Both the position numbers and the translations under genes were made by a program. Under the pieces are notes generated by a model. That model made no database searches, had not been told where the DNA came from, and saw only the letters and a list, made by a program, of their open reading frames with translations. A stretch of 64,000 nt of DNA from Streptomyces sp. NBC_01775 (GTDB lineage: Bacteria; Actinomycetota; Actinomycetes; Streptomycetales; Streptomycetaceae). How positions within the stretch are numbered: position 1 is the stretch's first letter; each line of letters starts with the position of its first letter. Positions 1 to 8,534 of the stretch are shown piece by piece. The stretch is from contig NZ_CP109104.1 of NCBI RefSeq assembly GCF_035917675.1, positions 2,108,001 through 2,172,000 on the forward strand, written 5' to 3'.

Positions 1-1
1 G

Positions 2-148
2 TACCACATCGGAGAACTCCTGATCCGCGCCTACGCCCAGGCCAGCTCTCCAGCCCAACGTTCGGAGATTCTGGACGTGCTGGATGACCTGCTCCTCCAA
101 GGGGCTTATGGAGTAGCCAAGGCAGTAGTTCAAGTCGAGCGTCTGTGA
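2..148 (+). CDS. C-terminal end of an unrecognised protein (partial)
   Basis: An open frame enters from the left edge and stops with TGA at 146-148, giving the last 48 residues of a protein whose start lies outside the window. The peptide is leucine/alanine-rich and predicted helical, ending in KAVVQVERL. Codon use is typical of the region, so it is probably a real gene end. No family can be assigned from so short a piece. Nothing else coding is seen before 507. Confidence 0.5.
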   Translation, partial: YHIGELLIRAYAQASSPAQRSEILDVLDDLLLQGAYGVAKAVVQVERL

Positions 149-506
149 CGACGAGCCCACCAGGTACCTGATGCGCTCATGCGACTATCCGCCATCGGCT
201 GCCCCATCTGCCGGCCAACGGCTTACATCGCACCTAAGACCTACGCATTACGAGCACACAGGCGTCCATGCTGGCTCGTGATCGCTGGTGCCGCAGGGTG
301 ACGTCGTGCCTGATCAGGGCACGTATACCCGTCCAGGCCGCTCCCTCTCGTGTTGCACCGTCCGCAAGCGTCCGTCCAACCACGGTCCAATCGCGCCCCG
401 CGCCCGTCCCCTCTTGGACCGAGTCAGGGCTGTTGTCGTCTCCCTCCAAACCGCTGCCGCCCGGGGGTCTCATTACGGCGAGCGGGCCGATACGACGCGG
501 TCTTCG
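149..506. other. Non-coding spacer with direct-repeat copy
   Basis: About 360 bases between the left-edge gene and the end of the minus-strand gene at 507. No frame has convincing codon structure or a ribosome site. The only recognisable element is the 20-bp repeat at 238-257, listed separately. Confidence 0.4.
238..257. repeat. 20-bp direct repeat, left copy (possible att core)
   Basis: GACCTACGCATTACGAGCAC occurs here and, in the same orientation, at 44727-44746. Nine unlike bases later both copies continue with CATGCT. On the minus strand the repeat reads CTCGTAATGCGTAGGTC at its 3' end, which from memory resembles the anticodon loop to variable loop of actinobacterial tRNA-Thr(CGU), a common integration target. 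No complete tRNA surrounds either copy. Identity is seen directly; the att role is inferred. Confidence 0.5.
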
Positions 507-1547
507 CTATGCGGAGATCTCTCCTGACCCACTGCCGCACAGTCTCACGATGGTTTCGGGGGACAGGCTGCTGTCCCCAGCCTGGTCAGGCATTCTCCGG
601 AGGATGGCCTGCCACAGCTCCGCGCTGAGGCGTGCAGGAGGCTTCTCGGCGGTGGTACGCAGTTCCAGAACGGCTGTCTTGTCAGGGTCTTCGAGTACGA
701 AATGTTGGTCGCGGTTCGGCCCCTCATCGGTGTCGCCACGAAACCGGGTCAGCCGCAGCGGCACGCCGAAGACCGGGTCCAGAAGTGCTGCGACGATGTG
801 GTGGGGCCCGGGGCCCCGCTCTGGTGTGTGTGAGGATCGTACGACCCATCTGGTCAGGTTGGAGGCGGCCCCGCGGTATCCGTCGACGAGGTATGTGTTG
901 GCCGAGGTGTGCAGGAGTGCAGCGCGGCGCAGTAGGGCGCTTCCGAGCCATGCACCGCGCTGCCAGGTCCGTACGAAGGAATCGGCATCGTCTTCCCACA
1001 TGAGGGCGTGCTCTTGTTCGCGGGCGGTCCGCCGCGTCGGCGAGGCACTCCAGCAGAATCGCATGGTGTCCGGATCGATCCACTTGGCATGGGTGGCCTG
1101 TTCGGCTCTGTGCCAGGTCGTGGAGGGAAGGCCGCCAAGTCGTAGCTGTGCGGCTCGGCCCAGTACGCGGAGTTCGATCGCCGTGCGCAGGCGCTTGGTG
1201 ATGCGCAGGCCAGCGAGGCCGTGCAGTTCCTCGTCGTCCGGGGCGGAGGTCGGCAGCAGTTCGAAGAGCACTTCTGCCGCGCGCTCTTCGCTCTCCAGTT
1301 CCAGGGTGATGCCGGTCGGTGTGGGGTGCACCGCGACCAGGCCGAGGGGGTATCGGGTGAAGCAGTCGCGTGTTTCGAGAAGTCGTAGGAAGACGGTGGC
1401 TTCCAGGCGTTCTTGGGCTGGAGAGGCCGGGGCTGGGATGGGGTTCTCGCTCGCGCTCAATCGGCCCAGGGCTCTGATGGCTTGCTGGTGCCCCTCCCCC
1501 GTGTACTGGCGACGACGGTGGGCGGCGGCTTGCATGGACGAACTCAT
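507..1547 (-). CDS. Hypothetical protein, YTGE-motif paralog A
   Basis: A 346-residue protein of unknown function. The start is the ATG at 1547, preceded by AGGAGA five bases upstream; the open frame continues further up without a ribosome site. It shares a scattered but collinear set of motifs with the divergent gene at 1968: RRQYTGEG near the N-terminus, a LAGLRI segment in the middle, then a W-containing stretch and [12 protein letters not shown] in the C-terminal half. No signal peptide or membrane segment is visible. The pair is divergent across about 420 bp and probably arose by duplication. Such proteins occur in Streptomyces accessory regions, but no activity is known to me. Confidence 0.7.
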   Translation of the reverse strand: MSSSMQAAAHRRRQYTGEGHQQAIRALGRLSASENPIPAPASPAQERLEATVFLRLLETRDCFTRYPLGLVAVHPTPTGITLELESEERAAEVLFELLPTSAPDDEELHGLAGLRITKRLRTAIELRVLGRAAQLRLGGLPSTTWHRAEQATHAKWIDPDTMRFCWSASPTRRTAREQEHALMWEDDADSFVRTWQRGAWLGSALLRRAALLHTSANTYLVDGYRGAASNLTRWVVRSSHTPERGPGPHHIVAALLDPVFGVPLRLTRFRGDTDEGPNRDQHFVLEDPDKTAVLELRTTAEKPPARLSAELWQAILRRMPDQAGDSSLSPETIVRLCGSGSGEISA

Positions 1548-1967
1548 GAATCTCCTGCGCGTCTCGGCCCAGGACGCGTGGATTCGAGGTCCGATGCGAA
1601 GGTGGTGCACTTGATGTGGTGCCGACCGGTTCACCCGAGCGTGGAGGAAGGGGCCGAATCTCTCCGGGGAGCGGTGGTCGAAAGCCGCAGCCGCACTCTA
1701 GGGGCACGCAGCGGCTGCCTGGCGCTGGGGCACCTCTCTCCTTCGCAGATTCACGCGAAAGAAGCAGGGTCCTTGCGTCGGCAATCGCTGGCGGATAATT
1801 TTCCCTCTGGGATGAGGGAGCCCTCGTCGTGCGCCCCGGATCATTGGCGCAGCGTGTCGGAAGCCCAGTGGTGTCCCCTCGTAGTTCTTCTCTTCACTCG
1901 CACGAGCGTCCACTGACAGCTCTTTCTTCACGCTGAGGTCCGGCAGCGGGATCCGAAGGAGTTCGTC
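1548..1967. promoter_or_regulatory. Divergent promoter region between the two YTGE paralogs
   Basis: This 420-bp gap separates the start codons of two divergently transcribed paralogs, so it must hold both promoters. It ends with the ribosome site GAAGGAG just before the ATG at 1968 and begins with the complement of AGGAGA before 1547. No clear -35/-10 pair or palindrome was picked out by eye. Confidence 0.4.
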
Positions 1968-3092
1968 ATGCGTCCAGACGACGCTGTTTCCCTGTGCCGC
2001 CGGTATACCGGGGAGACCTGGGAAGGCGCCAAGGAGCGCCTCGAAGGACGACCCGAAGGCGGTCCGCTCATCCCCGCAGCCTGGGGCGACCAGGCGTTCC
2101 TGGAGAGCGAGCTGTTGCGGGCTCTGCTGGAGTATCCGACGACGTACACCACACGGCCTCTGCGCATTGAGCGAGTCATCCCCCGAGAGGCCGGGATGGT
2201 GGTGCGGTTCGCAGCCGATTCCGACGCCGATGGCCTCGCGGATCTGATCGCCTGGGGACTTTTCCCTACCGGAGGGAGGAACGACCTCAAGGGGGTCCTT
2301 GGGCTGCGCATCGTCGCTGCCGGCCACGGCAGGCTCGACGTAGGCGTGGTGGGAACCAACGCGTCCGTGCGCCTGGAGGGTGTTCCGGACCAGGCGTGGC
2401 AGGAAGCGGAACGGGAACGTCAGGCACGCGCCTCCAAGCACGAGGGCTCGGTCCCGTTCCGGCATAAGGGTCTGACGCCGGAGGAACGGGCCTTTGTCCA
2501 AGCTCACGGGTGGCACGAGGAATCCTGGCGTGAGACCGCCCCGCTGGGGAGTGCTCTTCTTCGACGGTTGATGATCTTCCGCTCAGCGTCCGACTGGCTG
2601 GACCTGGCCGGATTCACCAAGAACCAGACGTACGGCTTCCGCCTATCCTTCGCGGAGTCTCGGTGGATGTCACATGACGCCTTCATTCGGCATCTGACAC
2701 GTCCAGACATCGGGGTCGCTCTGAAGAAGCACTTGAGGTCTTGCTCGTGCGCATTCGGGCAGACCGGGTGCCGTCTGTGGTTCGATGCGTCGGGGACACC
2801 CGGCGGGCGGCTCGACCTGCAGTTCCTCATCGAGGAGTCCCTCTGCGACGTCGCGGAGTTCAATCAAGCGTTGGCCTTCACCGGGAGTCCGGGCGAGGAG
2901 ATCGCCCGGGTAACGGGCTACCCGCCGGGGCTGAGCGTGGACTGCGCGCCGTCATGCCACCACCGCCACGGCACCGTCGCCTTTCTGAAGCGCATGGCCA
3001 AGGGGCGCCGAAAGAGTCGCGAGAATTCCGGCCCGGGAGCGCCTTTGTGCCGAGACGGTGGGCGCTCACAAGGGAAACGCACTCAGGGTTAG
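1968..3092 (+). CDS. Hypothetical protein, YTGE-motif paralog B
   Basis: A 374-residue protein of unknown function, start ATG preceded by GAAGGAG. It is a diverged paralog of the product of 507-1547: CRRYTGETW near residue 11, [10 protein letters not shown] in the middle, [13 protein letters not shown], and [12 protein letters not shown] in the second half align with its neighbour in the same order. The C-terminal half carries cysteines ([17 protein letters not shown]) that paralog A lacks, possibly a metal site. The last 40 residues are basic and low in complexity. A strong hairpin follows 12 bases after the stop. Confidence 0.75.
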   Translation: MRPDDAVSLCRRYTGETWEGAKERLEGRPEGGPLIPAAWGDQAFLESELLRALLEYPTTYTTRPLRIERVIPREAGMVVRFAADSDADGLADLIAWGLFPTGGRNDLKGVLGLRIVAAGHGRLDVGVVGTNASVRLEGVPDQAWQEAERERQARASKHEGSVPFRHKGLTPEERAFVQAHGWHEESWRETAPLGSALLRRLMIFRSASDWLDLAGFTKNQTYGFRLSFAESRWMSHDAFIRHLTRPDIGVALKKHLRSCSCAFGQTGCRLWFDASGTPGGRLDLQFLIEESLCDVAEFNQALAFTGSPGEEIARVTGYPPGLSVDCAPSCHHRHGTVAFLKRMAKGRRKSRENSGPGAPLCRDGGRSQGKRTQG

Positions 3093-3103
3093 AAGTCCCG
3101 GTT

Positions 3104-3132
3104 GGGTGCGGGCAGGGCACGGGCCCGCACCC
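3104..3132 (+). terminator. Hairpin terminator after the 1968-3092 gene
   Basis: GGGTGCGGGC at 3104-3113 pairs perfectly with GCCCGCACCC at 3123-3132 around a nine-base loop, just downstream of the stop at 3092. There is no T-tract, as is common for high-GC actinomycete terminators. Confidence 0.6.
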
Positions 3133-3164
3133 CTCCCCTACCGGGCGGCGGTTACTGTGAGTAG

Positions 3165-3728
3165 ATGAACGCCGCCACGGTCAGTCTGTTGGGAGTTGTG
3201 GCCGCTGCAGTGATCGCGGCGAGCGCAGCAGTCGTCGGCCCCCTCATCCTGCAACGTCGCAAGGAACGCGTCGAGGAGAGCCAACGGCTCCAGGACGAGA
3301 CCACGCGCCGCATGGACCTCGTAAACGACGTCGGCGTGCACTGCCGCGAATGGCTCCTCTACCTCGTGCGTTCGCTACGGGACACGGAGGCTGGCCGGAC
3401 GATCGCCGTGGCTGAGTTCGACGAGAAGTGCCAGGCTCTGAGATTCGCAGCCGAGGACGCCTTCGCACGGACCTCCAGCGCTGGGTATGAGCTGTCGGAC
3501 AGCGGCCTCGCCGACACCTTGCGGGACATGGAGACGCAGGTCCGCGATTCCCTGCTCCGAGCCGCTCCTTCCGAGCATCTGACCCGGCTCCGGACCGAGG
3601 CCACCGGTTACTTCACTCCCAGGGCGATTGTCAGACTGCGGATGCTGGACGAGGTCAGCCACCGGCAAGCGCCAACCGATCCTCTTGCTGGCACGGTCTT
3701 TGAACAGCGGCGCCTTCCGCGCTCATGA
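3165..3728 (+). CDS. Small N-terminally anchored membrane protein, hypothetical
   Basis: A 187-residue protein with one strongly hydrophobic segment at residues 5-28 followed at once by basic residues (QRRKERVEE). This predicts an N-out/C-in single-pass anchor and a cytoplasmic, largely helical, charged domain. The segment to about residue 60 looks coiled-coil-like. No enzymatic motif is visible. Upstream lies the hairpin at 3104-3132, so it is probably transcribed alone. Function unknown. Confidence 0.65.
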   Translation: MNAATVSLLGVVAAAVIAASAAVVGPLILQRRKERVEESQRLQDETTRRMDLVNDVGVHCREWLLYLVRSLRDTEAGRTIAVAEFDEKCQALRFAAEDAFARTSSAGYELSDSGLADTLRDMETQVRDSLLRAAPSEHLTRLRTEATGYFTPRAIVRLRMLDEVSHRQAPTDPLAGTVFEQRRLPRS

Positions 3729-3815
3729 CTGTCTGTGGCGATTCCCCAGGAATAAATACCCGCTGGCTTTGATTTCCGCTGCGGAGTGACCGCGCACGAG
3801 CCCCCGGGGAGGGAC

Positions 3816-4052
3816 ATGAGCAATCTGAAGGTCTTCCGGGTCAGAGACGGCCGAGCGACGGAGATACCCGGGGCGTCGGTGGCGGTGGAGCGGGAGCTGC
3901 AGTCGCTGATCGAGGCCAATATGGAGGCGATGCTCGGCATCCGTTTCCTGGCCTCGGAGTACCGGACCGGTCGACACCGAGGCCGGGTGGATTCGCTCGG
4001 GCTGGATGAGAACGGCACCCCGGTGGTCATCGAGTTTACCGACCGGGGGTAG
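3816..4052 (+). pseudogene. Truncated DUF5655/NucS-like nuclease N-terminus
   Basis: The ATG at 3816 follows GGGGAGGGA. The 78-residue product matches the start of a widespread family with a PD-(D/E)XK-like fold (DUF5655/DUF91/NucS-like, as I recall it): a short beta-rich leader, then LIEANMEAMLG, RFLASEY and RVDSLGLDENGTPVVIE. In the family the next residues are normally Y-K-R, completing the catalytic core, and over 100 residues follow. Here the frame turns into FTDRG and stops. The catalytic lysine and the rest are absent, so this is a broken gene. The break coincides with the left side of the Tn554-like unit, which probably caused it. Confidence 0.65.
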
Positions 4053-4130
4053 TCCTGCCCGTGATGTCCGTCTGGGACTGTGACCAGCACGTTCTGGGCT
4101 TGTTTACCGACCTTGTCCGGGGCGTCTGTC

Positions 4131-5336
4131 ATGTTCTGGAGTCGGTACGGAGGACGAGTGGCACGGCATGTGGTGGTCGGGGACCTGAGGGTCCAGCAGA
4201 TCGAGCGGAGGGACGGGCGGCGGTCGTGGACGATCGTGTGGCCCGAGGGGACAGTCCATGCGGAGGCGGATCGGTTCCTGCGTCTACATGACGGTTCGGG
4301 AACGCAGAGGACGTACGCGTATCTGCTGGTGGACCATCTGCGGTGGCTGGAGCGGGAGTGTCTGGCCTTCGCCGCAGTCCAACTGAGGGATTTGGAACGG
4401 TACATGGGCCTGGTAGGTGCAGAGGTCCGCATGCTGCTCGGCGAGCCGTGGCGGGTCGGCAAGCGCCCATACGGCCACTCCGCCCTGTCGACCGCGGCGG
4501 CTTGTCTGAAGGGCTTCTACCTGTATCAGTCCGCCCTCGGTGTGAACGGGGATCTCGGCAAGAAGCTCGATAAGTCGCGGTTGCCGTCGCGGGTGGACCG
4601 GCGCCGTTCGTTCCTCGGGCATGTGAAGTCGTCGCTGCCCACCAACCCGCTGGCGCCGAAGGGGCCTCATCGCTGGCATCCGAAAATGCTTCCGGACGGC
4701 GCCCGGGAGAGGCTGCTGGAGACGGTGAACGCCGCCCGGGACCGGCTGGTGGTCACCTGGCTCGCCGACGGGGGCTTGAGGATCGGTGAGCTGTGCGGAC
4801 TGCACCTGGTTGACCTGCACCTGCGGGAGAAGGCGGCCTGCGGCGAGTGCCGCGCCCCTCACCTGCACGTCTGTCACCGGCCCGGCAATCCGAACCGGGC
4901 CGAGGCCAAGAGCAAGCACCCCTGGCGGGTCGAACACGGCATCGTGACCGGCGGCCTGATCAAGCGGGTCAGCCCCGCGATGGTGCATACCTACTTCGAG
5001 TACGTCACCACCGAGTACCCGCGCGGCGCCGGGCACGGCATGCTCCTGGTCCAGTTGCACGGCGCCGATACCGGACAACCGTGGGCGCCGGTCGGGGCCA
5101 GGCGGATGCTCGGACGGGCCGGGAAGCGCGCCGGACTCGGGACCGTGAAACCCCATGCCTTCCGGCACTCGTTTACTTCCGCGGTTCTCGACGCCGCCGA
5201 CGGCAACGTGTTGATCGCCCGGGACGCCGGCGGCTGGGCGTCGGCCGCGATGGTGGATGAGGTCTATGGCCACGTCGATGTCCACAACTCGGTCTTCGAC
5301 GCCGCCCTGCGCACGGTCTGGGGTGGGACAAAGTGA
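4131..5336 (+). CDS. Tyrosine recombinase, TnpA-like
   Basis: A roughly 400-residue site-specific integrase. The ATG at 4131 is used because homology begins shortly after; no strong ribosome site is seen. An N-terminal SAM-like DNA-binding region spans about residues 40-170. In the catalytic domain the active-site set is complete: arginine in GGLRIGEL, HxxR in KPHAFRHSF, the GGW segment, and the tyrosine in YGHV near the C-terminus. A CGEC...HVC cluster in the middle may bind zinc. The stop overlaps the tnpB start (GTGA). By analogy with Tn554, TnpA and TnpB act together to cut and join element ends. Confidence 0.8.
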   Translation: MFWSRYGGRVARHVVVGDLRVQQIERRDGRRSWTIVWPEGTVHAEADRFLRLHDGSGTQRTYAYLLVDHLRWLERECLAFAAVQLRDLERYMGLVGAEVRMLLGEPWRVGKRPYGHSALSTAAACLKGFYLYQSALGVNGDLGKKLDKSRLPSRVDRRRSFLGHVKSSLPTNPLAPKGPHRWHPKMLPDGARERLLETVNAARDRLVVTWLADGGLRIGELCGLHLVDLHLREKAACGECRAPHLHVCHRPGNPNRAEAKSKHPWRVEHGIVTGGLIKRVSPAMVHTYFEYVTTEYPRGAGHGMLLVQLHGADTGQPWAPVGARRMLGRAGKRAGLGTVKPHAFRHSFTSAVLDAADGNVLIARDAGGWASAAMVDEVYGHVDVHNSVFDAALRTVWGGTK

Positions 5337-6358
5337 CGGCGCCATCCCTATTGCCGCAGCAGGATGCCCGCATGCGACGGGACCGGCTGGAGGTGCTCAC
5401 CGCGCTGATCAACGGGCCCGAGTTCGACCCGTCGCTGTGCGGCGGGGTGCTGAAGATCCCGCCGACGCACCCGGTCTATCCGTGGAGCTGCACGGTCGTC
5501 GACTGCGAGCGGCCCCGCTGGCGGCGCTACGCGATGTGCTCGGTGCACGCCGAGCAGTGGCAGGGGTCGGAGGAGCGCGGCATGAGCCGGGCTCAGTTCC
5601 TGCGAACCGCGGAGCCGCTGCCGGCCACGGAGATGCCGGAGGCGATGATGTGCCGGATCTGCCCGCAACGGCCGGCGTTCAGCCCGCAGCTGGTGCTGTG
5701 CTTCCGGCACCGTAACCGGTGGCTGAGCCACCTGAAGCGACACCCCGGTGGGGATGCGGAGGAGTTCGAGCGGTGGCTTGCCGACCAGCCGTCGCTGCCG
5801 GGCTACGGTGAGTGCCGCGCGGATGTGTGCGACGAGCGGGCCGCTTCGCCGCTGGGGTTGTGCGGCGCGCACGAGCGCGGCTACATCCGGGCCGGGCGGC
5901 CGGGCGGGGCGAAGCCGCCGAAGAACTTCTTCGCCACCTACGAGCGCCGTGATCGCCCTGTCCCGGTGACTTGTGAAGACGAAGTCGCCTTCCGCGCCTG
6001 GTGCCGTGCACAGCTGCCGGTGCACCGCACCGGAACGGTCAACCTGCGCGGGCTGAGGCCCTTGCTGCGGGCGGAGGTGCAGTGGGGCATGTATGTCCAC
6101 GGCCTGCAGCCCGTCGCCGTGTGGTACCTGACGTGGGTGCAGTCGCTCGCGGACGAGTGCCAGCGCCGCGACGTGGACTCCCTGGCCGGCCTGGAGGCGT
6201 CCGTCTTCCGCCGCGCCTACCACCAGCGCATGGTCCATAGATGCAACAGGCCCTGCGGAAAATCTACTTCACCGCCTCCGAGACCCGGGATGCCGGCTAC
6301 ATCGAGACCGAGCACTTCGGGGTGCGCTTCCCCCACCGCTCCAGCTACGTCGACCTGA
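5333..6358 (+). CDS. TnpB-like recombinase, N-terminal portion (frameshifted)
   Basis: It starts with GTG overlapping the tnpA stop. The first roughly 300 residues form a cysteine-rich N-terminal region (CTVVDCERPRW, CSVH, CRICPQRPAF) with several CxxC/CxxH clusters expected to bind zinc, followed by a helical segment ending at RAYHQRMVH around 6238. After that point this frame turns into an arginine/proline-rich nonsense tail, while the recombinase continues in another frame from 6241. Skipping two bases, or going back one, near 6238 would join the two into one protein of about 870 residues, the usual size for these actinobacterial TnpB proteins. Confidence 0.6.
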   Translation: MTAPSLLPQQDARMRRDRLEVLTALINGPEFDPSLCGGVLKIPPTHPVYPWSCTVVDCERPRWRRYAMCSVHAEQWQGSEERGMSRAQFLRTAEPLPATEMPEAMMCRICPQRPAFSPQLVLCFRHRNRWLSHLKRHPGGDAEEFERWLADQPSLPGYGECRADVCDERAASPLGLCGAHERGYIRAGRPGGAKPPKNFFATYERRDRPVPVTCEDEVAFRAWCRAQLPVHRTGTVNLRGLRPLLRAEVQWGMYVHGLQPVAVWYLTWVQSLADECQRRDVDSLAGLEASVFRRAYHQRMVHRCNRPCGKSTSPPPRPGMPATSRPSTSGCASPTAPATST

Positions 6359-7953
6359 CCTGCGTCTCCCAGCGCTGGCTGCGCGACCTGTTGTGGGATC
6401 ACATCGCCGACGTGCTGCGCTCGCCCACCTGCCCGCGCAGCGCCCAGCCAGTGGACTTCGTGCGCCGCGCCGGCGCTGAACTGTCCGCGTTTTTGGAGGC
6501 GGAGGCACCGAGCGGTGGCCACGACCCGTCCGTGCTGCGCGGCGAGCACGTACACCGCTTCGTCGCCGACCTGCGCAACCGCGAACGTCTCGGCCTGGGC
6601 TTCCGCGGCCAGGCCCGCCTGGACGGCAAGAGGGCGAAGGTCACCGAAAACCCGCGCCGGATGGTGTTCAACTACGGCCGGTCCCTGCTGCGCGGCACGC
6701 TGGACAGCGGCAGCGCCGACCAGATCGGCCTGGACCGCACCTTCATCGCCGCCATGCCGGTCGGCGGCCCGGGCACGCCCCGCAGCCGCAACCCCTTCCC
6801 CGACGAAGTCGCCCAGGCACTTGCGGACGAGGCCAACCTGCAGCAGCTCGCCGACGGCTATGACCCGCACGACCGGGGCCTGAGGGACATGTGGGAAACC
6901 ATCATCGTCACCGGCCGGCGCGCCAGCGAGGTCATCCAGCTCCGCCTGGACTGCGTCGGCCGCTACGGCGGGCTGCCCCTTCTGTGGCACGACCAGACCA
7001 AGGTCGGCAACCTGAACGCGGCCGTCCGCATCCCCGACCATCTCCTGGACCGGCTCGAAGCACGCCGCCAAAAGACCCTGACCCACTACGCCGACCGGCA
7101 CGCCGGCCGCCCGCCCACTGCTGCCGAGCGTGCCCATCTGGCCTTGTTCCCCACCGACATCCTCAACCCCGACGGCCGCCGCGCCCTGTCCTACACCTGG
7201 TTCCACACCGGCTTCCGCAGCTGGCTCGCCGAGCTTGACCTCGGCGGTCACTACGTCGCCCACCAGGCCCGGCATACGCTGGCCACCCGGCTGCTGCGGC
7301 ACGGCGCGACCCTGACGCACATCCGCCGCTACCTCGGCCAGGTCTCCGACCGCATGGCCGAGCACTACGTCCACCTGACCCAGTCGGACCTGGACGACGT
7401 CCTCCAGCATGTGTGGGTCGCCGGCCCCGGCACCGCCCACCCCGGCGAACTCCTCACCAGTGACACCACCCCGCTCACCCGCGAACAGGCCCAGGCCCTG
7501 GCCATCGACCTCTCACGCCGCAGCACCCCCGCCGAGGGCGGGTTCTGCACCTTCCAACCCGTCGTGAACGGCGGCGCCTGCCCCTTCAACCTCGACTGCC
7601 ACAACTGCGACAAGTTCGTCCTGTCCGGCGCCGACCTCCTCTATTGGCGCCGCAAGCGCGAACAGTGGCGGCTGCTGGCCGAGGGCGCCTCCGACGACGC
7701 CACCGCCGACTACCTCCACCGCTACTTCGAGCCCACCGCCCGCGCCATCGACGGCCTGGAGAAGGCCCTGGCCGGACTCGGCCTCCTCGACGACGCGCTC
7801 GCTTTGGATCTGCGCAAACCCCAGGACTACTTCCACCGTGTCTGGTCCACCGCCTTCCGCGCCGCCGACCTTGCCGACGCAGGCAGCAACTGCGACGGCG
7901 AGTACAGCGATACGTGCACAGCCGACGACAACCCCGAACAGGACACTCCATGA
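6241..7953 (+). CDS. TnpB-like recombinase, catalytic portion
   Basis: A 570-residue frame directly preceded by a TAG stop, with no ribosome site at its ATG. It is best read as the continuation of the 5333 frame after a frameshift. It contains a core-binding region and a tyrosine-recombinase catalytic domain: arginine in TGRRASEVIQL (about residue 223), HQARHTLATRLL (H-x-x-R-H) and YVHLT carrying the nucleophilic tyrosine. The C-terminal third has a cysteine cluster (CTFQPVVNGGACPFNLDC, CDKF) likely to bind metal. All catalytic residues are intact, so loss of function would come only from the frameshift. The stop overlaps the next start (ATGA). Confidence 0.7.
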   Translation: MQQALRKIYFTASETRDAGYIETEHFGVRFPHRSSYVDLTCVSQRWLRDLLWDHIADVLRSPTCPRSAQPVDFVRRAGAELSAFLEAEAPSGGHDPSVLRGEHVHRFVADLRNRERLGLGFRGQARLDGKRAKVTENPRRMVFNYGRSLLRGTLDSGSADQIGLDRTFIAAMPVGGPGTPRSRNPFPDEVAQALADEANLQQLADGYDPHDRGLRDMWETIIVTGRRASEVIQLRLDCVGRYGGLPLLWHDQTKVGNLNAAVRIPDHLLDRLEARRQKTLTHYADRHAGRPPTAAERAHLALFPTDILNPDGRRALSYTWFHTGFRSWLAELDLGGHYVAHQARHTLATRLLRHGATLTHIRRYLGQVSDRMAEHYVHLTQSDLDDVLQHVWVAGPGTAHPGELLTSDTTPLTREQAQALAIDLSRRSTPAEGGFCTFQPVVNGGACPFNLDCHNCDKFVLSGADLLYWRRKREQWRLLAEGASDDATADYLHRYFEPTARAIDGLEKALAGLGLLDDALALDLRKPQDYFHRVWSTAFRAADLADAGSNCDGEYSDTCTADDNPEQDTP

Positions 7954-8534
7954 CGACCGCCACCATTCCAGGACCCCGCACCGCAGCGGCCTTAGCCGCC
8001 CGCCGCCGCAAGACCGAGACCGCCCTCCAGCGGGTCCACCAGGCCATCGCCCGCTTCCGACGCGAGAAGGACCAGGTCAGCGTCGCCGCCGTCGCCCGCC
8101 GTGCGAACGTCTCGCGCACCTTCCTTTACGACAACCTTGAGGCCAGAACCGCGGTCGCTACCGCGATGGCCGAGGCCGGCGAACGCCGGTCGCGGATGAT
8201 CACCCAGCTGGACGACGAACGCGAGGCGACCTGGCGTGAACGCGCGCTGTATGCCGAGGACGCGCTCAAGGCCACCCGCACCGAGATCTTCGCCCAGCGG
8301 ACCCGCCTCGGCGAACTCCTCGGCCAGATGCGCGACTTGCAAGCCGAACGGACCGAGGAGACCATCCAGCGGATCACCACCGAGAACACCACCCTAAAAC
8401 AGCGGGTCCGCCAACTTACGGCCGACAACCGCACCCTTGACGAGCGACTCAAGGCAGCCCGCTCTAACCTCCGCTTCCAGGACCGCCGCGTCGCCGACCT
8501 CGAAGCCCAGATCGTCGACTCAACGACGCGTTGA
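7950..8534 (+). CDS. DUF6262 family protein (TnpC-like)
   Basis: 194 residues. The ATG at 7950 overlaps the tnpB stop. The N-terminal 70 residues contain a helix-turn-helix-like stretch (VSVAAVARRANVSRTFLYD) resembling TetR or MerR heads. The remainder is a long charged coiled coil ending in heptad-like RVADLEAQIV. This matches DUF6262 proteins found after the paired recombinases of Tn554-type elements, where TnpC is an accessory that affects orientation and efficiency of transposition. The accessory role is inferred from position and family. Confidence 0.8.
   Translation: MTTATIPGPRTAAALAARRRKTETALQRVHQAIARFRREKDQVSVAAVARRANVSRTFLYDNLEARTAVATAMAEAGERRSRMITQLDDEREATWRERALYAEDALKATRTEIFAQRTRLGELLGQMRDLQAERTEETIQRITTENTTLKQRVRQLTADNRTLDERLKAARSNLRFQDRRVADLEAQIVDSTTR

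Noticed and set aside
238..300. A complete tRNA-Thr gene around the 20-bp repeat
   Set aside because: No acceptor stem, D-arm or T-arm can be formed around either copy; only the anticodon-arm-like core is present.
4284..5345. Minus-strand frame of 353 codons opposite tnpA
   Set aside because: Shadow of the recombinase coding strand; no recognisable motif, and the plus-strand gene has all catalytic residues.
6217..7440. Long minus-strand frame of 407 codons opposite tnpB
   Set aside because: It mirrors the GC-rich recombinase gene in antisense, is Gly/Val/Ala-rich without domains, and has no ribosome site. A shadow frame.
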